NCBI RefSeq assembly: GCF_900114835.1 | Contig: NZ_FOUJ01000001.1 | Location: forward strand, 434,001-498,000 | Source of the DNA: Methanolobus profundi | GTDB lineage: Archaea; Halobacteriota; Methanosarcinia; Methanosarcinales; Methanosarcinaceae | Reading direction: 5' to 3' | DNA: 64,000 nt | Translations under genes and position numbers: made by a program | In this document: positions 55,623-64,000 of the stretch, piece by piece | Layout of the letters: every line of letters begins with the position of its first letter | Numbering within the stretch: position 1 is the first letter of the stretch | Notes under the pieces: generated by a model | What the model saw: the letters and a program-made list of their open reading frames with translations, nothing else | Told to the model about the DNA's origin: nothing | The model's database searches: none

Positions 55623-55695
55623 ATTTATTACATACTCCTTAACTTAACACCTCTCAATAGTAAATTATTTATATCAGACATGCCAAGGAAGTACC

Positions 55696-55717
55696 GTTAT
55701 GTTGTGTCAAACATAAC
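55696..55717. promoter_or_regulatory. Upstream inverted repeat of the molybdate/tungstate operon
   Basis: GTTATGTT-N6-AACATAAC, perfect 8-bp arms, about 80 bases before the modA start. The TTATG half-site recurs in the second repeat 26 bases downstream. Candidate site for a metal- or oxyanion-responsive regulator. Confidence 0.55.
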
Positions 55718-55741
55718 ACTCCGAACATTGCTACTTCGAAT

Positions 55742-55767
55742 TATGTTATGCCTATTGGCATAACATA
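55742..55767. promoter_or_regulatory. Proximal inverted repeat of the molybdate/tungstate operon
   Basis: Arms TATGTTATGCC (55742-55752) and GGCATAACATA (55757-55767) are perfect over 11 bp with a TATT centre. Its TTATG/CATAA half-sites match the upstream repeat. It ends 31 bases before the modA start, close to the expected transcription start, so repression by a bound regulator is plausible. Confidence 0.6.
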
Positions 55768-55798
55768 TATTCTGCATTTTAATTCAGGAGATGATCCG

Positions 55799-56653
55799 AT
55801 GGTAAATGAAAAAGTGAAACTATTTTTGATATTACTTTGTTGCATGATGTTTCTTGGTTGTGTTGGCGAGCAGGACTATTCAATTACGGCACAGGATCAA
55901 GCGGCTGATGATGTGGGTGTTATAGCTGAAGGGACCGGTGGAACATCACTTCTTGTATATTGTGGAGCAGGAATGCGTCTGCCAATGGATGAGATCGGTG
56001 AGATGTTCGAGGAAGAATACGGAACTTCCATACAGTACAATTATGCCGGTTCCAACACACTCCTGACACAGATGGAACTCACAGGTGAAGGGGACGTCTA
56101 CATGCCTGGTGCGACCTACTATTTTGATGTAGCTTCTGAAAAAGGACTTGTGAGTAACTTCAGCAAAGTAGCTTATCATGTTCCGGTGATGATCACACCT
56201 GTTGATGATCCTGCAAACATCAGCTGCATTGATGATCTGGCAAATGATGGTGTCAGTGTAATACTCGGTGATCCTGAAGCAGCAGCTATCGGTGTTCTCT
56301 GCCAGAAGATGCTGACCAAAAAGGGAATTTATGAGGATGTGGAGGAGAATGTTGTTGCAAAGGGTGCGACCGTGAACGAACTTGTCACCTATATCTCACT
56401 TGGTCAGGGTGATGTATCAATAGTCTGGGAAGACCTTGTCAGGGATAACGAAGATGTCAACATGGTCGAGATAGCAGAGGAAGATAACATTGTCAAGATA
56501 GTACCTATCGCTACTCTAACATCTTCAGAGAACCCTGAAATTGCAGAAGAGTTCGTGCAGTTCGTGGTTTCCGATGAGGGCAGAGCTGTCTTTGAGGAGT
56601 ATGGGTTCACACTCTATCCGGATGAGATGTATGCCTATCTGGAGTCTGAATGA
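55799..56653 (+). CDS. modA: Molybdate/tungstate ABC transporter substrate-binding lipoprotein
   Basis: A 284-residue periplasmic-type binding protein of the ModA/WtpA class. The lipobox FLGC follows the signal helix; the core has LLVYCGAGMRLPMDEIGEMFEEEYG, YAGSNTLLTQMELTGEGDVYMPG and the C-terminal FVQFVVSDEGRAVFEEYGF. The ATG at 55799 with AGGAG before it is preferred to the upstream ATG at 55748, which lies in the inverted repeat. Ligand choice between Mo and W cannot be read from sequence. Methanogens need them for formylmethanofuran dehydrogenase. Confidence 0.85.
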   Translation: MVNEKVKLFLILLCCMMFLGCVGEQDYSITAQDQAADDVGVIAEGTGGTSLLVYCGAGMRLPMDEIGEMFEEEYGTSIQYNYAGSNTLLTQMELTGEGDVYMPGATYYFDVASEKGLVSNFSKVAYHVPVMITPVDDPANISCIDDLANDGVSVILGDPEAAAIGVLCQKMLTKKGIYEDVEENVVAKGATVNELVTYISLGQGDVSIVWEDLVRDNEDVNMVEIAEEDNIVKIVPIATLTSSENPEIAEEFVQFVVSDEGRAVFEEYGFTLYPDEMYAYLESE

Positions 56654-56713
56654 GATAATGGGATAGATAACGAGTAGATATATCGTCAGGAAAAACAGAG
56701 CAGGAGCGGTCTG

Positions 56714-57502
56714 ATGCAAAGAATTGGATTCAAGCAGGCTAATATACTTCTAATGCTCCTGCTTACCATTTTCATTTTTTCGCTGATCATTGAGATAGTC
56801 ACACATACTGATGTCGTGAGTCTCATGAGCAATATCGTATCAGGGGAGATACAATTTGCAGTAAGGCTCAGTCTGATTACATCTGTGATCTCCACACTTC
56901 TGTGTATGATGATAGCGATACCTTCCTCCTATGCATTGGCAAGATACAATATTCGTGGAAAGGCACTTATCAACACGATACTGGATCTGCCAATGGCACT
57001 ACCTCCGATCGTAGCAGGTCTTGGCCTTCTGCTTATCTTCGGGACAACTGCAACAGGCAGTTATCTTGAAGAGATGGGACTGAAGTTCGTTTTCACTCCG
57101 CTTGGAATAATAGTGGCTCAGTTCACTGTCAACATCTCACTGATGCTCAGGATAATGCGTTCAACATTCGAAGGAATTGATCCACGATATGAATATGTGG
57201 CTCAGACGCTGGGTTGTACTCCTTTCCAGGCTTTTATGAGGACGACATTACCACTTTCAAAGAATGGTATTCTTGCAGGTTCTGTGATAACATGGTCAAG
57301 GGGCATGGGTGAGTTCGGTGCAGTGTTGATGCTGGCAGGAGCTACAAGAATGAGGACCGAAACATTGCCAATATCACTATATCTGAACATCTCATCAGGC
57401 CGATTGGATCTGGCAATTGCTGCTGCAACGATACTGATAATCATCTCGTCTGTCGCATTGTATCTTTTTGAACGCAAGGGAGGGGTCGCAAAACTCTATT
57501 AG
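56714..57502 (+). CDS. modB: Molybdate/tungstate ABC transporter permease
   Basis: A 262-residue permease with about six helices and the inner-membrane EAA-type loop (YVAQTLGCTPFQAFMRTTLPLSKNGILAGSVITWSRGMGEFGAVLML), the ModB/CysT-type signature. AGGAG precedes the start. The ATPase gene begins 25 bases after its stop. Confidence 0.88.
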   Translation: MQRIGFKQANILLMLLLTIFIFSLIIEIVTHTDVVSLMSNIVSGEIQFAVRLSLITSVISTLLCMMIAIPSSYALARYNIRGKALINTILDLPMALPPIVAGLGLLLIFGTTATGSYLEEMGLKFVFTPLGIIVAQFTVNISLMLRIMRSTFEGIDPRYEYVAQTLGCTPFQAFMRTTLPLSKNGILAGSVITWSRGMGEFGAVLMLAGATRMRTETLPISLYLNISSGRLDLAIAAATILIIISSVALYLFERKGGVAKLY

Positions 57503-57527
57503 TTCCTTGTTTTGCGATATGATGGGC

Positions 57528-58577
57528 ATGATAGAAATAAGTGATATTTCAAAGTCCCTTGGTAATTTCGAACTTGAGTGTATAAACCTGAGGATCGAAA
57601 AGGGAGAATATTTCTGTATACTGGGTCCGACAGGTTCCGGTAAGACCATTCTTCTTGAGACCATTGCAGGGATAAATGAACCGGATATTGGTTCAATACT
57701 GATCGATAATTATGATGTAAGTTCCCTGCTTCCAAAGGACAGGAACATCAGTATGGTCTATCAGGACTTTATGCTCTTCCCGAATATGGATATCAGGGCG
57801 AATATAGGATTTGGACTTAGGTTTAACGGTTCTAAATTAGCAAGGTCCGAACTGAACGAGAAGGTCGAAGAAACTGCCCGGATGCTTGGGATTGATCACC
57901 TCCTTGACAGACACCCTTCAACATTGAGCGGTGGCGAGAAACAAAGATCAGCAATAGCAAGGGCGATCATCACTGAACCTGATCTGCTTTTGCTGGATGA
58001 ACCTCTCTCAGCCCTTGATGCAGGAACAAAGGACAGGCTCAGGCAGGAACTTCGGCGGATACACCAGCTAAAAGGAACGACAACTATCCATGTGACCCAC
58101 AGTTTTGAGGAGGCTTTCAACCTTGCTGACCGCATAGCTATAATGAATGAAGGCAAGATCCATCAGGTAGGCACACCTGATGAGGTTTTCAGGAAACCTA
58201 ATTCGACATTCGTCGCTGATTTTGTGGGTGTTGAGAATCTTTTCCACGGAAAGGCGGTCATGAAGGATGACCTGTCCGAGATAAAGGTGAACGGGCTAAT
58301 TATCACTTCGACTTCCCCTGGGGATGGGGATGTTGTTGTTTCCATCAGACCGGAAGATATACTGATATCAAAAGTGCCTATTGATTCAAGTGCCAGGAAC
58401 TCATTCAGCGGTGTTGTTTCCGAAGTTATCAGGATGAAGTCCACCATCAAACTGTTAATAGACACAGGACTGCTTTTCAGGGTTGTGCTTACAAAGAGAG
58501 CCTATGATGATATGGAACTTTCACAGGGTTCAAAGGTCCACCTGACATTTAAGGCATCAGCTACTCATATTATCTGA
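57528..58577 (+). CDS. modC: Molybdate/tungstate ABC transporter ATP-binding protein
   Basis: A 349-residue ABC ATPase: Walker A GPTGSGKT, Q-loop VYQDFMLFPNM, signature LSGGEKQRSAIARA, Walker B LLLLDEPLSALD and His-loop VTHSFEEA. A C-terminal TOBE/MOP-like domain (about 235-349; VSIRPEDILIS) is of the type that binds the oxyanion and regulates transport. The ATG at 57528 is the best match to the family N-terminus; 57519 and 57522 are alternatives. Confidence 0.87.
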   Translation: MIEISDISKSLGNFELECINLRIEKGEYFCILGPTGSGKTILLETIAGINEPDIGSILIDNYDVSSLLPKDRNISMVYQDFMLFPNMDIRANIGFGLRFNGSKLARSELNEKVEETARMLGIDHLLDRHPSTLSGGEKQRSAIARAIITEPDLLLLDEPLSALDAGTKDRLRQELRRIHQLKGTTTIHVTHSFEEAFNLADRIAIMNEGKIHQVGTPDEVFRKPNSTFVADFVGVENLFHGKAVMKDDLSEIKVNGLIITSTSPGDGDVVVSIRPEDILISKVPIDSSARNSFSGVVSEVIRMKSTIKLLIDTGLLFRVVLTKRAYDDMELSQGSKVHLTFKASATHII

Positions 58578-58614
58578 ATATGTGTAAGAGTGGAGTTAAA
58601 AAAGAAGTAAAATG

Positions 58615-58635
58615 GAAGTTACTTAAAGTAACTTC
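58615..58635. terminator. Bidirectional terminator between modC and the FMN-binding gene
   Basis: GAAGTTACT-TAA-AGTAACTTC is a perfect 9-bp hairpin. It holds the stop of the minus-strand gene and lies 38 bases after modC. Runs of A before it and TTTCC after it suit termination in both directions. Confidence 0.65.
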
Positions 58636-59030
58636 TTTCCGGCGTCAGGGCCGCTCTTACACTCAAAGACGTCTGTGATCTTCATCTTGACAAGGTATTT
58701 TGCAGGGAAACGGTCGCTCTTTGCCTTGACCATCTTACGCATCTCGTCGTATTCCTCTCCACGGTCAAGAATTCTGACATCTCCTTTGACCTGGAAGCAA
58801 CCATTGATCTCAGGTCCCCATACATATATCGCACATTTTGGATTTGCTCTGAGGTTCTCCATTGTCTTGAGGAAGAAGTTGTCAACGATCCAGATCGTCT
58901 CAAGATCTTCCTGAAGGAAACACATTCCAATAGGAATTACGTTAGGAACGCCATCTTTTGATGCTGTTGCCAGTGGGAAGATCTTCATCTTTTCAAACTC
59001 TGTTTTCATCTCATCTGTTAATTTAACCAT
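58623..59030 (-). CDS. Pyridoxamine 5'-phosphate oxidase-family FMN-binding protein
   Basis: A 135-residue split-barrel flavoprotein. FPLATASKDGVPNVIPIGMCFLQED, IWIVDNFFLKTMENLRANPKCAIYVW and CFQVKGDVRI are typical of the PNPOx-like family. Such archaeal proteins bind FMN or F420 and act as small reductases; the substrate is unknown. The ATG at 59030 is chosen because GAGGTG lies six bases upstream. Confidence 0.8.
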   Translation of the reverse strand: MVKLTDEMKTEFEKMKIFPLATASKDGVPNVIPIGMCFLQEDLETIWIVDNFFLKTMENLRANPKCAIYVWGPEINGCFQVKGDVRILDRGEEYDEMRKMVKAKSDRFPAKYLVKMKITDVFECKSGPDAGKKLL

Positions 59031-59261
59031 TGATGTCACCTCTGCGTTTAAAAATAAAAAGTACAGTAAATCTACTCGCTAATCAAGCTTAAGCTTTTTC
59101 ATCAGTGGTGGTGAAAGATGGAATGCTTGTCTATTGGTTATTTCGTATTCTGAATGTTCTTTACATTGCTGGGGAAGGCAATAAGAAGTTGAACAAACAA
59201 ATTCTTGCGTTAAGGGACTTATTTATAGAATAGATGGTAAATATTTTATTAGGGTGTTCGT

Positions 59262-59279
59262 AGTGCTTTGCCGGGCACT
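59262..59279. repeat. Short hairpin with the TTTGCCGGGC core
   Basis: AGTGC-TTTGCCGG-GCACT. The 10-base core TTTGCCGGGC also occurs in the hairpin at 15788-15797, more than 43 kb away. It lies just before the metallo-beta-lactamase-fold gene. Possible small dispersed element or chance. Confidence 0.25.
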
Positions 59280-59302
59280 CTATAAGGGAAATGGGAGAAA
59301 TA

Positions 59303-60280
59303 ATGATGAAAGGACCATCTATTACAGAGGCACCATCAACTGTAGGTGCAACTTATGTTGATCCGTCTATCACTCGTCTACTTGAACCTGGTGAGAAGAT
59401 CGACAAGCTTTTTACAAGGAATTCAACGCAGGAATATGTTTTGCAGCGCCTGACAGAACACACATACTGGTATCAAGGTCAATATTACGGAACGATCTTC
59501 TATGTTGGTGAAAGCGGTGTTTTGCTTTTTGATGCTCTCGATGGACAGGGGGAATCTATCAAGAAGGCAATAGCATCGGTCACCAGTCTTCCGTTGACGG
59601 CGATCGTGTATTCTCATGCTCATGCCGATCATATCGGTGATGCCAATACTTTTACAGAGGGTGGAGCCATACAGCGGATCATTGCTTCGAAAGCTACGGC
59701 AGAAAAGATGGATTTCCTCAAGAGTTCCCTCCCTGCACCCACGGAAACGGTAGCCTGGCCACAAGGATCCTTCAAGTTTGAAGGTCTTACCGTTGAACTT
59801 CATGGATTCGAGCGTGCATCGCATTGTGACGACCATGGAGTTTGGCTGCTTGTTGAGGAAAAAGTGGCACACCTGCCGGACCTTGTTAACCCTGACCAAC
59901 TGCCCTTCTGGGCCTTTGCAGGTTCTGAGAATTTTGTTTATTACGAGGCGAACGTCGAGCAACTTGGAAGTTTAGATTGGACCTATCTGAGCGGTGGACA
60001 TGGCAATGTTGGAGACAAAGCAGATATTGAGTTCTACCGTTCCTTCCTTTCAGATCTCAAACAGGCTGTAGGTCAAGCCATGGGCGAAGTCGAATGGGGC
60101 ACAGGTGTCGATGCAGACAAGGTCAATGCACATACTGCTTTCCTTCCTGCATGGTTCGATGCTATCGCCAGGAATGCAACTGATGCATTGCGCCCAAAGT
60201 ATGGAAATTACTACGGATTCGAAATGGCAACCCCACGTAATGCTGAGATGGTAGCTGATGCCATGCTTAGCTATCGATGA
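59303..60280 (+). CDS. Metallo-beta-lactamase-fold hydrolase, about 325 aa
   Basis: The MBL core carries YSHAHADHIGDAN, the zinc-ligand motif HxHxDH, and later the ligands in HLPDLVNPDQ and SGGHGNVGDK. Overall it resembles the alkylsulfatase/SdsA1-like or uncharacterised MBL-fold group. A C-terminal helical segment (about 250-325) is present. The ATG at 59303 or 59306 is chosen because GGGAG lies upstream; 59291 is a weaker option. The gene stands alone and has more bacterial-looking composition than its neighbours, so lateral acquisition is possible. Confidence 0.75.
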   Translation: MMKGPSITEAPSTVGATYVDPSITRLLEPGEKIDKLFTRNSTQEYVLQRLTEHTYWYQGQYYGTIFYVGESGVLLFDALDGQGESIKKAIASVTSLPLTAIVYSHAHADHIGDANTFTEGGAIQRIIASKATAEKMDFLKSSLPAPTETVAWPQGSFKFEGLTVELHGFERASHCDDHGVWLLVEEKVAHLPDLVNPDQLPFWAFAGSENFVYYEANVEQLGSLDWTYLSGGHGNVGDKADIEFYRSFLSDLKQAVGQAMGEVEWGTGVDADKVNAHTAFLPAWFDAIARNATDALRPKYGNYYGFEMATPRNAEMVADAMLSYR

Positions 60281-60444
60281 TTTTTGTCTATGAACGGTGG
60301 GCTGAGGGACTTATTCTAAGCCCTCTATTCTTTTTTGATTATTCATGTGTTCGTTAAGCTCTTCATCACCAATTATTTTATAATTAAGGTATTAAACAAA
60401 ATATTCTAGGTATAGCTCCAAAGGGAGCTAGGAGATATGGAGTT

Positions 60445-60540
60445 ATGGAAAGGAGTACACTGAAGAGGATTAAGGATAAGATTAAGCAAGGGAAGAAGCT
60501 GAATTATGGTAAAAGAATGGTAAATGTATATTGTGAGTAA
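60445..60540 (+). CDS. Very short ORF, possible gene remnant (31 aa)
   Basis: MERSTLKRIKDKIKQGKK... is a basic 31-residue frame preceded by GGAG-like sequences in an AT-rich 330-base spacer. It has no recognisable domain. It could be a leader peptide or the tail of a lost gene. Confidence 0.25.
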   Translation: MERSTLKRIKDKIKQGKKLNYGKRMVNVYCE

Positions 60541-60611
60541 ATTTGTTATTAGTTAATTCATAATTAAATTTTAAATAAATTTATATTGCTTAATGTTTAT
60601 TTTCACGTATA

Positions 60612-62300
60612 ATGACCAACAATTCCACAATAAATGCAAGTGATATTATTGGTGCATGTGGTAGCTTAAAAGAATCTATTATTACAACTTTTTTTTCTTA
60701 CTACGTTTTGCTTAAAGATAATCTTGGATTGGTTTTTGGAATTATTGGAGTACTTAGTGCTTTTATTACAATTCTGGCTTATCTAAAACAAAATAAATCA
60801 GATATAAAAAATAAAGAACAAATGTCGGCGTTTGAAGCTAAACAAGATGAAACACTTAAAATATTAAAATCATTTGACAAATCTTCGATTCATGATATTG
60901 TTGATTACAATGCAGACTATCCAATAATAGAAGATGAACACAAGAGAGAAATGTTTGAGACGGCAGTGAAATTGAGGAATGAAAATAAACCAAACGAAGC
61001 TATAAAACGATTTAATCTTCTATTAGATCAAAACCCAACAGATGATCAAAGAATAGCTCTTTTTATGCTCATCGGAAATTCTTGCCTATTGATAGGGGAT
61101 TATGATGAGGCTATTAGTAAACTCAAAAAAGCCCTCAAATTTACGGAAAAAACAAATAACCTCTCTGCGAAAGGAGTGGCACTGGGAAATATTGCTATAG
61201 TCTACCGCGTCAAGGGTGAATTAGATAAAGCAATTAAACATTTCGAACAGGCGCTTGATATTAATCGTGAGATTGAAAATAAATTAGGAGAGGCAAATGT
61301 TTTGGGTGGCCTCGGGAACGTGTATACTGATAAAAGTGATTCTGATAAAGCATTGGAATATCATCAAAAAGCACTTGAGATTCATCGTGAACTTGGATGC
61401 AAGAGGGGAGAAGGTGGTGATATTGGCAACATAGGTATAGTGTACAGTGCCAAAGGTGAGGATGAAAAAGCCTTGGGGTATTTTGAACAGGCACTCGACA
61501 TTAATCGTGAGTTTGGATACGTATTAGAAGAAGCTAATCAATTGGGCAATATTGGTAGCATATATATTAATCGTGGCGATTTAGAAAAAGCCTTGGAATA
61601 CTTTGAACAGGCGTTAGCTATTGATTGCGAAATTGGTTACAAATGGGGAGAGGCACATGATCTTGGAAAAATCGGTACTATATACAGAGCTAAAGAGAAT
61701 TTAGAAAAAGCCTTGGAATACTTTGAACAGGCGCTTGACATTAATCATGAGATTGAAAATAAATTAGAAGAAGCTATTCAACTAAGAAACATTGGATTTG
61801 TCTATATTGATAAAGATGAAGATGAAAAATCCCTAGAATACTTCGAACAAGCCATAGAGTTTTATCATGAGTTTGGATATACATTGGAAGAAGGTAACCT
61901 ATTAGGTAGTATCGGTAATATCTATATTCATCATGGTGATTTGGAAAAAGCCTTGGAATACTTTGAACAAGCACTTGATATTCATCGTAAGATTGGCTAC
62001 AAGAAAGGAGAAGGTAATGGTCTGGTCAATATTGGGAACATATACTTTACCAAAGGCAAGTTTGAAAAAGCACTGAAATACTTGGAGCGAGGAGTTGTGG
62101 TTCATCGTGAGTCTGGAAGTAAGTTAGGAGAGGCAAATGGGCTAGGCAATATTGGAATAATATACTTTAAAAAAGGTGAATTTGAAAAAGCACTGAAATA
62201 CTTAGAAAATGCACAAGAAATATATGATTCGATTGGTGCTCACGATTTAGGGGACAAAATGCAAAATATGATTTTGGGACTTTGCCATAATATACAATAG
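60612..62300 (+). CDS. Membrane-anchored TPR-repeat protein, 562 aa
   Basis: A hydrophobic segment (about 37-57, LGLVFGIIGVLSAFITILAYL) anchors a long cytosolic array. After a short linker come about ten 40-residue TPR units of the LGN/kinesin-light-chain type, each like GNIG-IY---GDLEKALEYFEQALDI. Units are nearly identical in places, consistent with recent expansion. The coding sequence is clearly more AT-rich than its neighbours, a sign of lateral transfer. Such proteins mediate protein-protein contacts; the partner is unknown. There is no clear ribosome-binding site. Confidence 0.8.
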   Translation: MTNNSTINASDIIGACGSLKESIITTFFSYYVLLKDNLGLVFGIIGVLSAFITILAYLKQNKSDIKNKEQMSAFEAKQDETLKILKSFDKSSIHDIVDYNADYPIIEDEHKREMFETAVKLRNENKPNEAIKRFNLLLDQNPTDDQRIALFMLIGNSCLLIGDYDEAISKLKKALKFTEKTNNLSAKGVALGNIAIVYRVKGELDKAIKHFEQALDINREIENKLGEANVLGGLGNVYTDKSDSDKALEYHQKALEIHRELGCKRGEGGDIGNIGIVYSAKGEDEKALGYFEQALDINREFGYVLEEANQLGNIGSIYINRGDLEKALEYFEQALAIDCEIGYKWGEAHDLGKIGTIYRAKENLEKALEYFEQALDINHEIENKLEEAIQLRNIGFVYIDKDEDEKSLEYFEQAIEFYHEFGYTLEEGNLLGSIGNIYIHHGDLEKALEYFEQALDIHRKIGYKKGEGNGLVNIGNIYFTKGKFEKALKYLERGVVVHRESGSKLGEANGLGNIGIIYFKKGEFEKALKYLENAQEIYDSIGAHDLGDKMQNMILGLCHNIQ

Positions 62301-62350
62301 TAATAAGGCGTAAATTAAAGAACAAAAAAAGTACAGGTCCTGATGCAATA

Positions 62351-62944
62351 TCAGAACAGCTTATCAAGGAAGTACTGGTGAACCCTTGTATCAAATGTAA
62401 GTTCAGGATGGAATGCAAGTGCCAGAACATTTCCCTGTTCAGCAGCTACGATCATATCATCGATCTTTGCAAGGACTTTGACATCGTTTCCTGAATCGAT
62501 TATTCCGGGTGCTCTGATGAATACTGCATTGTATGGCTCATCAAGGAATGGGAGCTCAAGTTCTGTTTCGAAGGAATCACGTTGTCTTCCGAAAGCATTC
62601 CTGTTGACCTTTGTGTCCATGAGCCCGAGAAGATGCTGGTGTGTCTTTGCTACCTGCTCGTCACCGGATGTTGCCAGCAGGATAAGGCCTGCACAGGTTC
62701 CCATAATTGGTTTTCCGGCTGTGTTCATATCCCTGATCTCATCTGCGATACCTTCGCGTATCAGCAATTTTCCAAGGGTTGTGCTTTCTCCGCCGGGAAG
62801 TACCAGTGCATCACATTCAGGAACAATTCCTTTGTGTTTGATTGTGACAAGCTCGGCCTGTTCACCACGCTGCTCGATAGCTCTTTCAAGAGCTTCAACG
62901 TGTTCGGAAACATCTCCCTGAATAGCAATAACACCAATTTTCAT
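62351..62944 (-). CDS. pdxT: PLP synthase glutaminase subunit PdxT
   Basis: A 197-residue class I glutamine amidotransferase that supplies ammonia to PdxS. IGVIAIQGDVSEHVEAL, LPGGESTTLGKLL, nucleophile motif GTCAGLILLA and the His-Glu pair in AFHPELT are present. The ATG at 62944 fits the family N-terminus; a GTG at 62953 adds three residues. It follows pdxS on the same strand after 50 bases. Confidence 0.95.
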   Translation of the reverse strand: MKIGVIAIQGDVSEHVEALERAIEQRGEQAELVTIKHKGIVPECDALVLPGGESTTLGKLLIREGIADEIRDMNTAGKPIMGTCAGLILLATSGDEQVAKTHQHLLGLMDTKVNRNAFGRQRDSFETELELPFLDEPYNAVFIRAPGIIDSGNDVKVLAKIDDMIVAAEQGNVLALAFHPELTFDTRVHQYFLDKLF

Positions 62945-62994
62945 AAAGATCACGTTTTAAGTTAAATGAATAAAAAAGAATAGTTGGGATGGGG

Positions 62995-63891
62995 TTACCA
63001 TCCACGGTTCTGTAAGATATCTCCTTCGGAGATGGAGTCAACACTGATGCCTTTCATACCTGCGCCGATACCCTTTGATACCTCTGCAAGCACTTTTGGA
63101 TTATCGTAGTTGTTGACAGCCTCGACAATAGCCTTTGCCATAAGTTCAGGATTCTCTGACTTGAAAATTCCTGATCCTACAAAGACACCATCAGCACCCA
63201 TGCGCATCATAAGAGCTGCATCTGCTGGTGTTGCAACACCGCCTGCTGCAAAGTTCACAACAGGAATACGCTGCATCTCTGCGGTTTCCATAACAAGTTC
63301 TATTGGAGCTTCGATCTCACGTGCAACAGCGATGAGCTCTTCCTTGCTCATACCCTTTAACATGCGGATCTCGCCAAGGATCTGCTTCATGTGCTTGACA
63401 GCTTCACTGACATCACCGGTTCCAGCTTCACCCTTTGTACGGATCATTGCAGCACCTTCATTAATTCTGCGAAGTGCTTCACCAAGGTTCCTTGCACCAC
63501 AAACGAATGGTACAGTGAACTCGGTCTTGTCAATGTGGTAGCTGTTGTCAGCTGGTGTGAGTACTTCAGACTCATCGACCATGTCAACACCAAGTGATTC
63601 TAAGATCTCAGCTTCTACAAAGTGGCCGATACGTGCCTTACCCATGACCGGGATCGTGACAGCATCGATTATATCTGCAACGATCTGTGGATCGGCCATT
63701 CTGGCAACTCCGCCTTCCTTTCTGATGTCAGCAGGTACAGCCTGAAGTGCCATAACAGCAACAGCCCCTGCTTCTTCTGCGATCTTTGCCTGTTCCGGGT
63801 TAACAACGTCCATAATTACGCCACCCTTCTGCATCTTTGCAAAGCCGCGTTTGATAAGCTCTGTACCGTGTCTTAATTTCTCGAGTTCCAT
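62995..63891 (-). CDS. pdxS: PLP synthase lyase subunit PdxS
   Basis: A 298-residue TIM-barrel enzyme that makes pyridoxal 5'-phosphate from ribose 5-phosphate, glyceraldehyde 3-phosphate and ammonia from Pdx[36 protein letters not shown] (active-site Lys85), [12 protein letters not shown] and [33 protein letters not shown] motifs are intact. It is the first gene of the pdxST unit. Confidence 0.97.
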   Translation of the reverse strand: MELEKLRHGTELIKRGFAKMQKGGVIMDVVNPEQAKIAEEAGAVAVMALQAVPADIRKEGGVARMADPQIVADIIDAVTIPVMGKARIGHFVEAEILESLGVDMVDESEVLTPADNSYHIDKTEFTVPFVCGARNLGEALRRINEGAAMIRTKGEAGTGDVSEAVKHMKQILGEIRMLKGMSKEELIAVAREIEAPIELVMETAEMQRIPVVNFAAGGVATPADAALMMRMGADGVFVGSGIFKSENPELMAKAIVEAVNNYDNPKVLAEVSKGIGAGMKGISVDSISEGDILQNRGW

Positions 63892-64000
63892 AATATCATC
63901 CTGAATTGAATTTACGAATTTTATGCCTTAGCTACTCAGATTACTAGATAAAGTTAATGCTTAAAAGCATTTACATCTATTCTTCATCCGGTCTTATTCT
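63892..64000 (-). promoter_or_regulatory. Upstream region of pdxS
   Basis: The last 109 bases hold no gene. AATGCTT-AA-AAGCATT (63956-63971) is a 7-bp inverted repeat about 65 bases before the pdxS start and could be an operator or part of an adjacent gene's end. Confidence 0.35.

Noticed and set aside
59423-59962. 179-codon minus-strand frame inside the MBL-fold gene
   Set aside because: The plus strand has clear HxHxDH metal motifs; the minus frame shows none.
61200-62250. Regular repeats of about 120 bases, considered as a CRISPR or satellite array
   Set aside because: They are in-frame TPR units of a continuous protein gene and vary at the third codon position.

Overview
The window is chromosomal DNA from a methanogenic euryarchaeon, most likely a methylotrophic or aceticlastic member of the Methanosarcinaceae (Methanolobus or Methanococcoides type; the genus is an inference). 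The main evidence is a five-subunit CO dehydrogenase/acetyl-CoA synthase (Cdh) operon, archaeal information-processing genes (TFE, aCPSF1/FttA, proteasome beta, L7Ae, S28e, L24e, aIF5B, S6e), a seven-gene Mrp Na+/H+ antiporter operon and moderate G+C with AT-rich intergenic DNA. Shine-Dalgarno starts and 4-bp ATGA/GTGA overlaps are common. I saw no rRNA, tRNA, CRISPR array or intact insertion sequence.

Layout. 1-6.9 kb: 3' part of cdhA, then cdhB, cdhC, cooC, cdhD, cdhE and a terminator. 7-9.2 kb: an orphan gene, a probably frameshifted zinc-ribbon gene and a DUF362 ferredoxin protein. 9.3-15.4 kb: housekeeping block nmd3, an ATP-grasp ligase, tfe, an HD hydrolase, psmB and fttA. 15.8-20.5 kb (minus): a HAD phosphatase, a GATE-type transporter-like protein, and a three-gene unit VTC polyphosphate polymerase / DUF4956 / Cthe_2159-like beta-helix protein. 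21-28.3 kb: a zinc ribbon, a membrane-anchored protein and mrpABCDEFG. 28.8-30.1 kb: sua5 and a small membrane protein. 30.8-36.8 kb: a cell-surface trio with a duplicated 1144-residue dockerin protein, a two-cohesin protein and a C-terminally anchored protein. 37-40.2 kb: sufCB and a secreted orphan. 40.5-44.1 kb: translation cluster.

44.2-53.6 kb is the most striking part. A minus-strand operon encodes a 51-residue ribbon-helix-helix protein, a Snf7/ESCRT-III-like coiled-coil protein, a Vps4/CdvC-like AAA ATPase with an MIT-like N-terminus, and three further proteins, two of them membrane-anchored with CARDB-like beta domains. Divergent from it are an SPFH-domain zinc-ribbon protein and a membrane CARDB-like zinc-ribbon protein. 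The divergent promoter carries a perfect TGTATAC-N4-GTATACA palindrome. The gene content suggests a self-regulated membrane-remodelling or envelope-stress system that combines ESCRT (Snf7 + Vps4) and Bacillus YdjFGHI-like (PspA + SPFH + zinc-ribbon membrane proteins) features.

53.8-64 kb: a HEPN-like protein, a LolA-like lipoprotein, a molybdate/tungstate ABC transporter preceded by two matching inverted repeats, an FMN-binding protein, a metallo-beta-lactamase-fold protein, an AT-rich TPR gene that looks acquired, and the pdxS-pdxT pair for pyridoxal phosphate synthesis.
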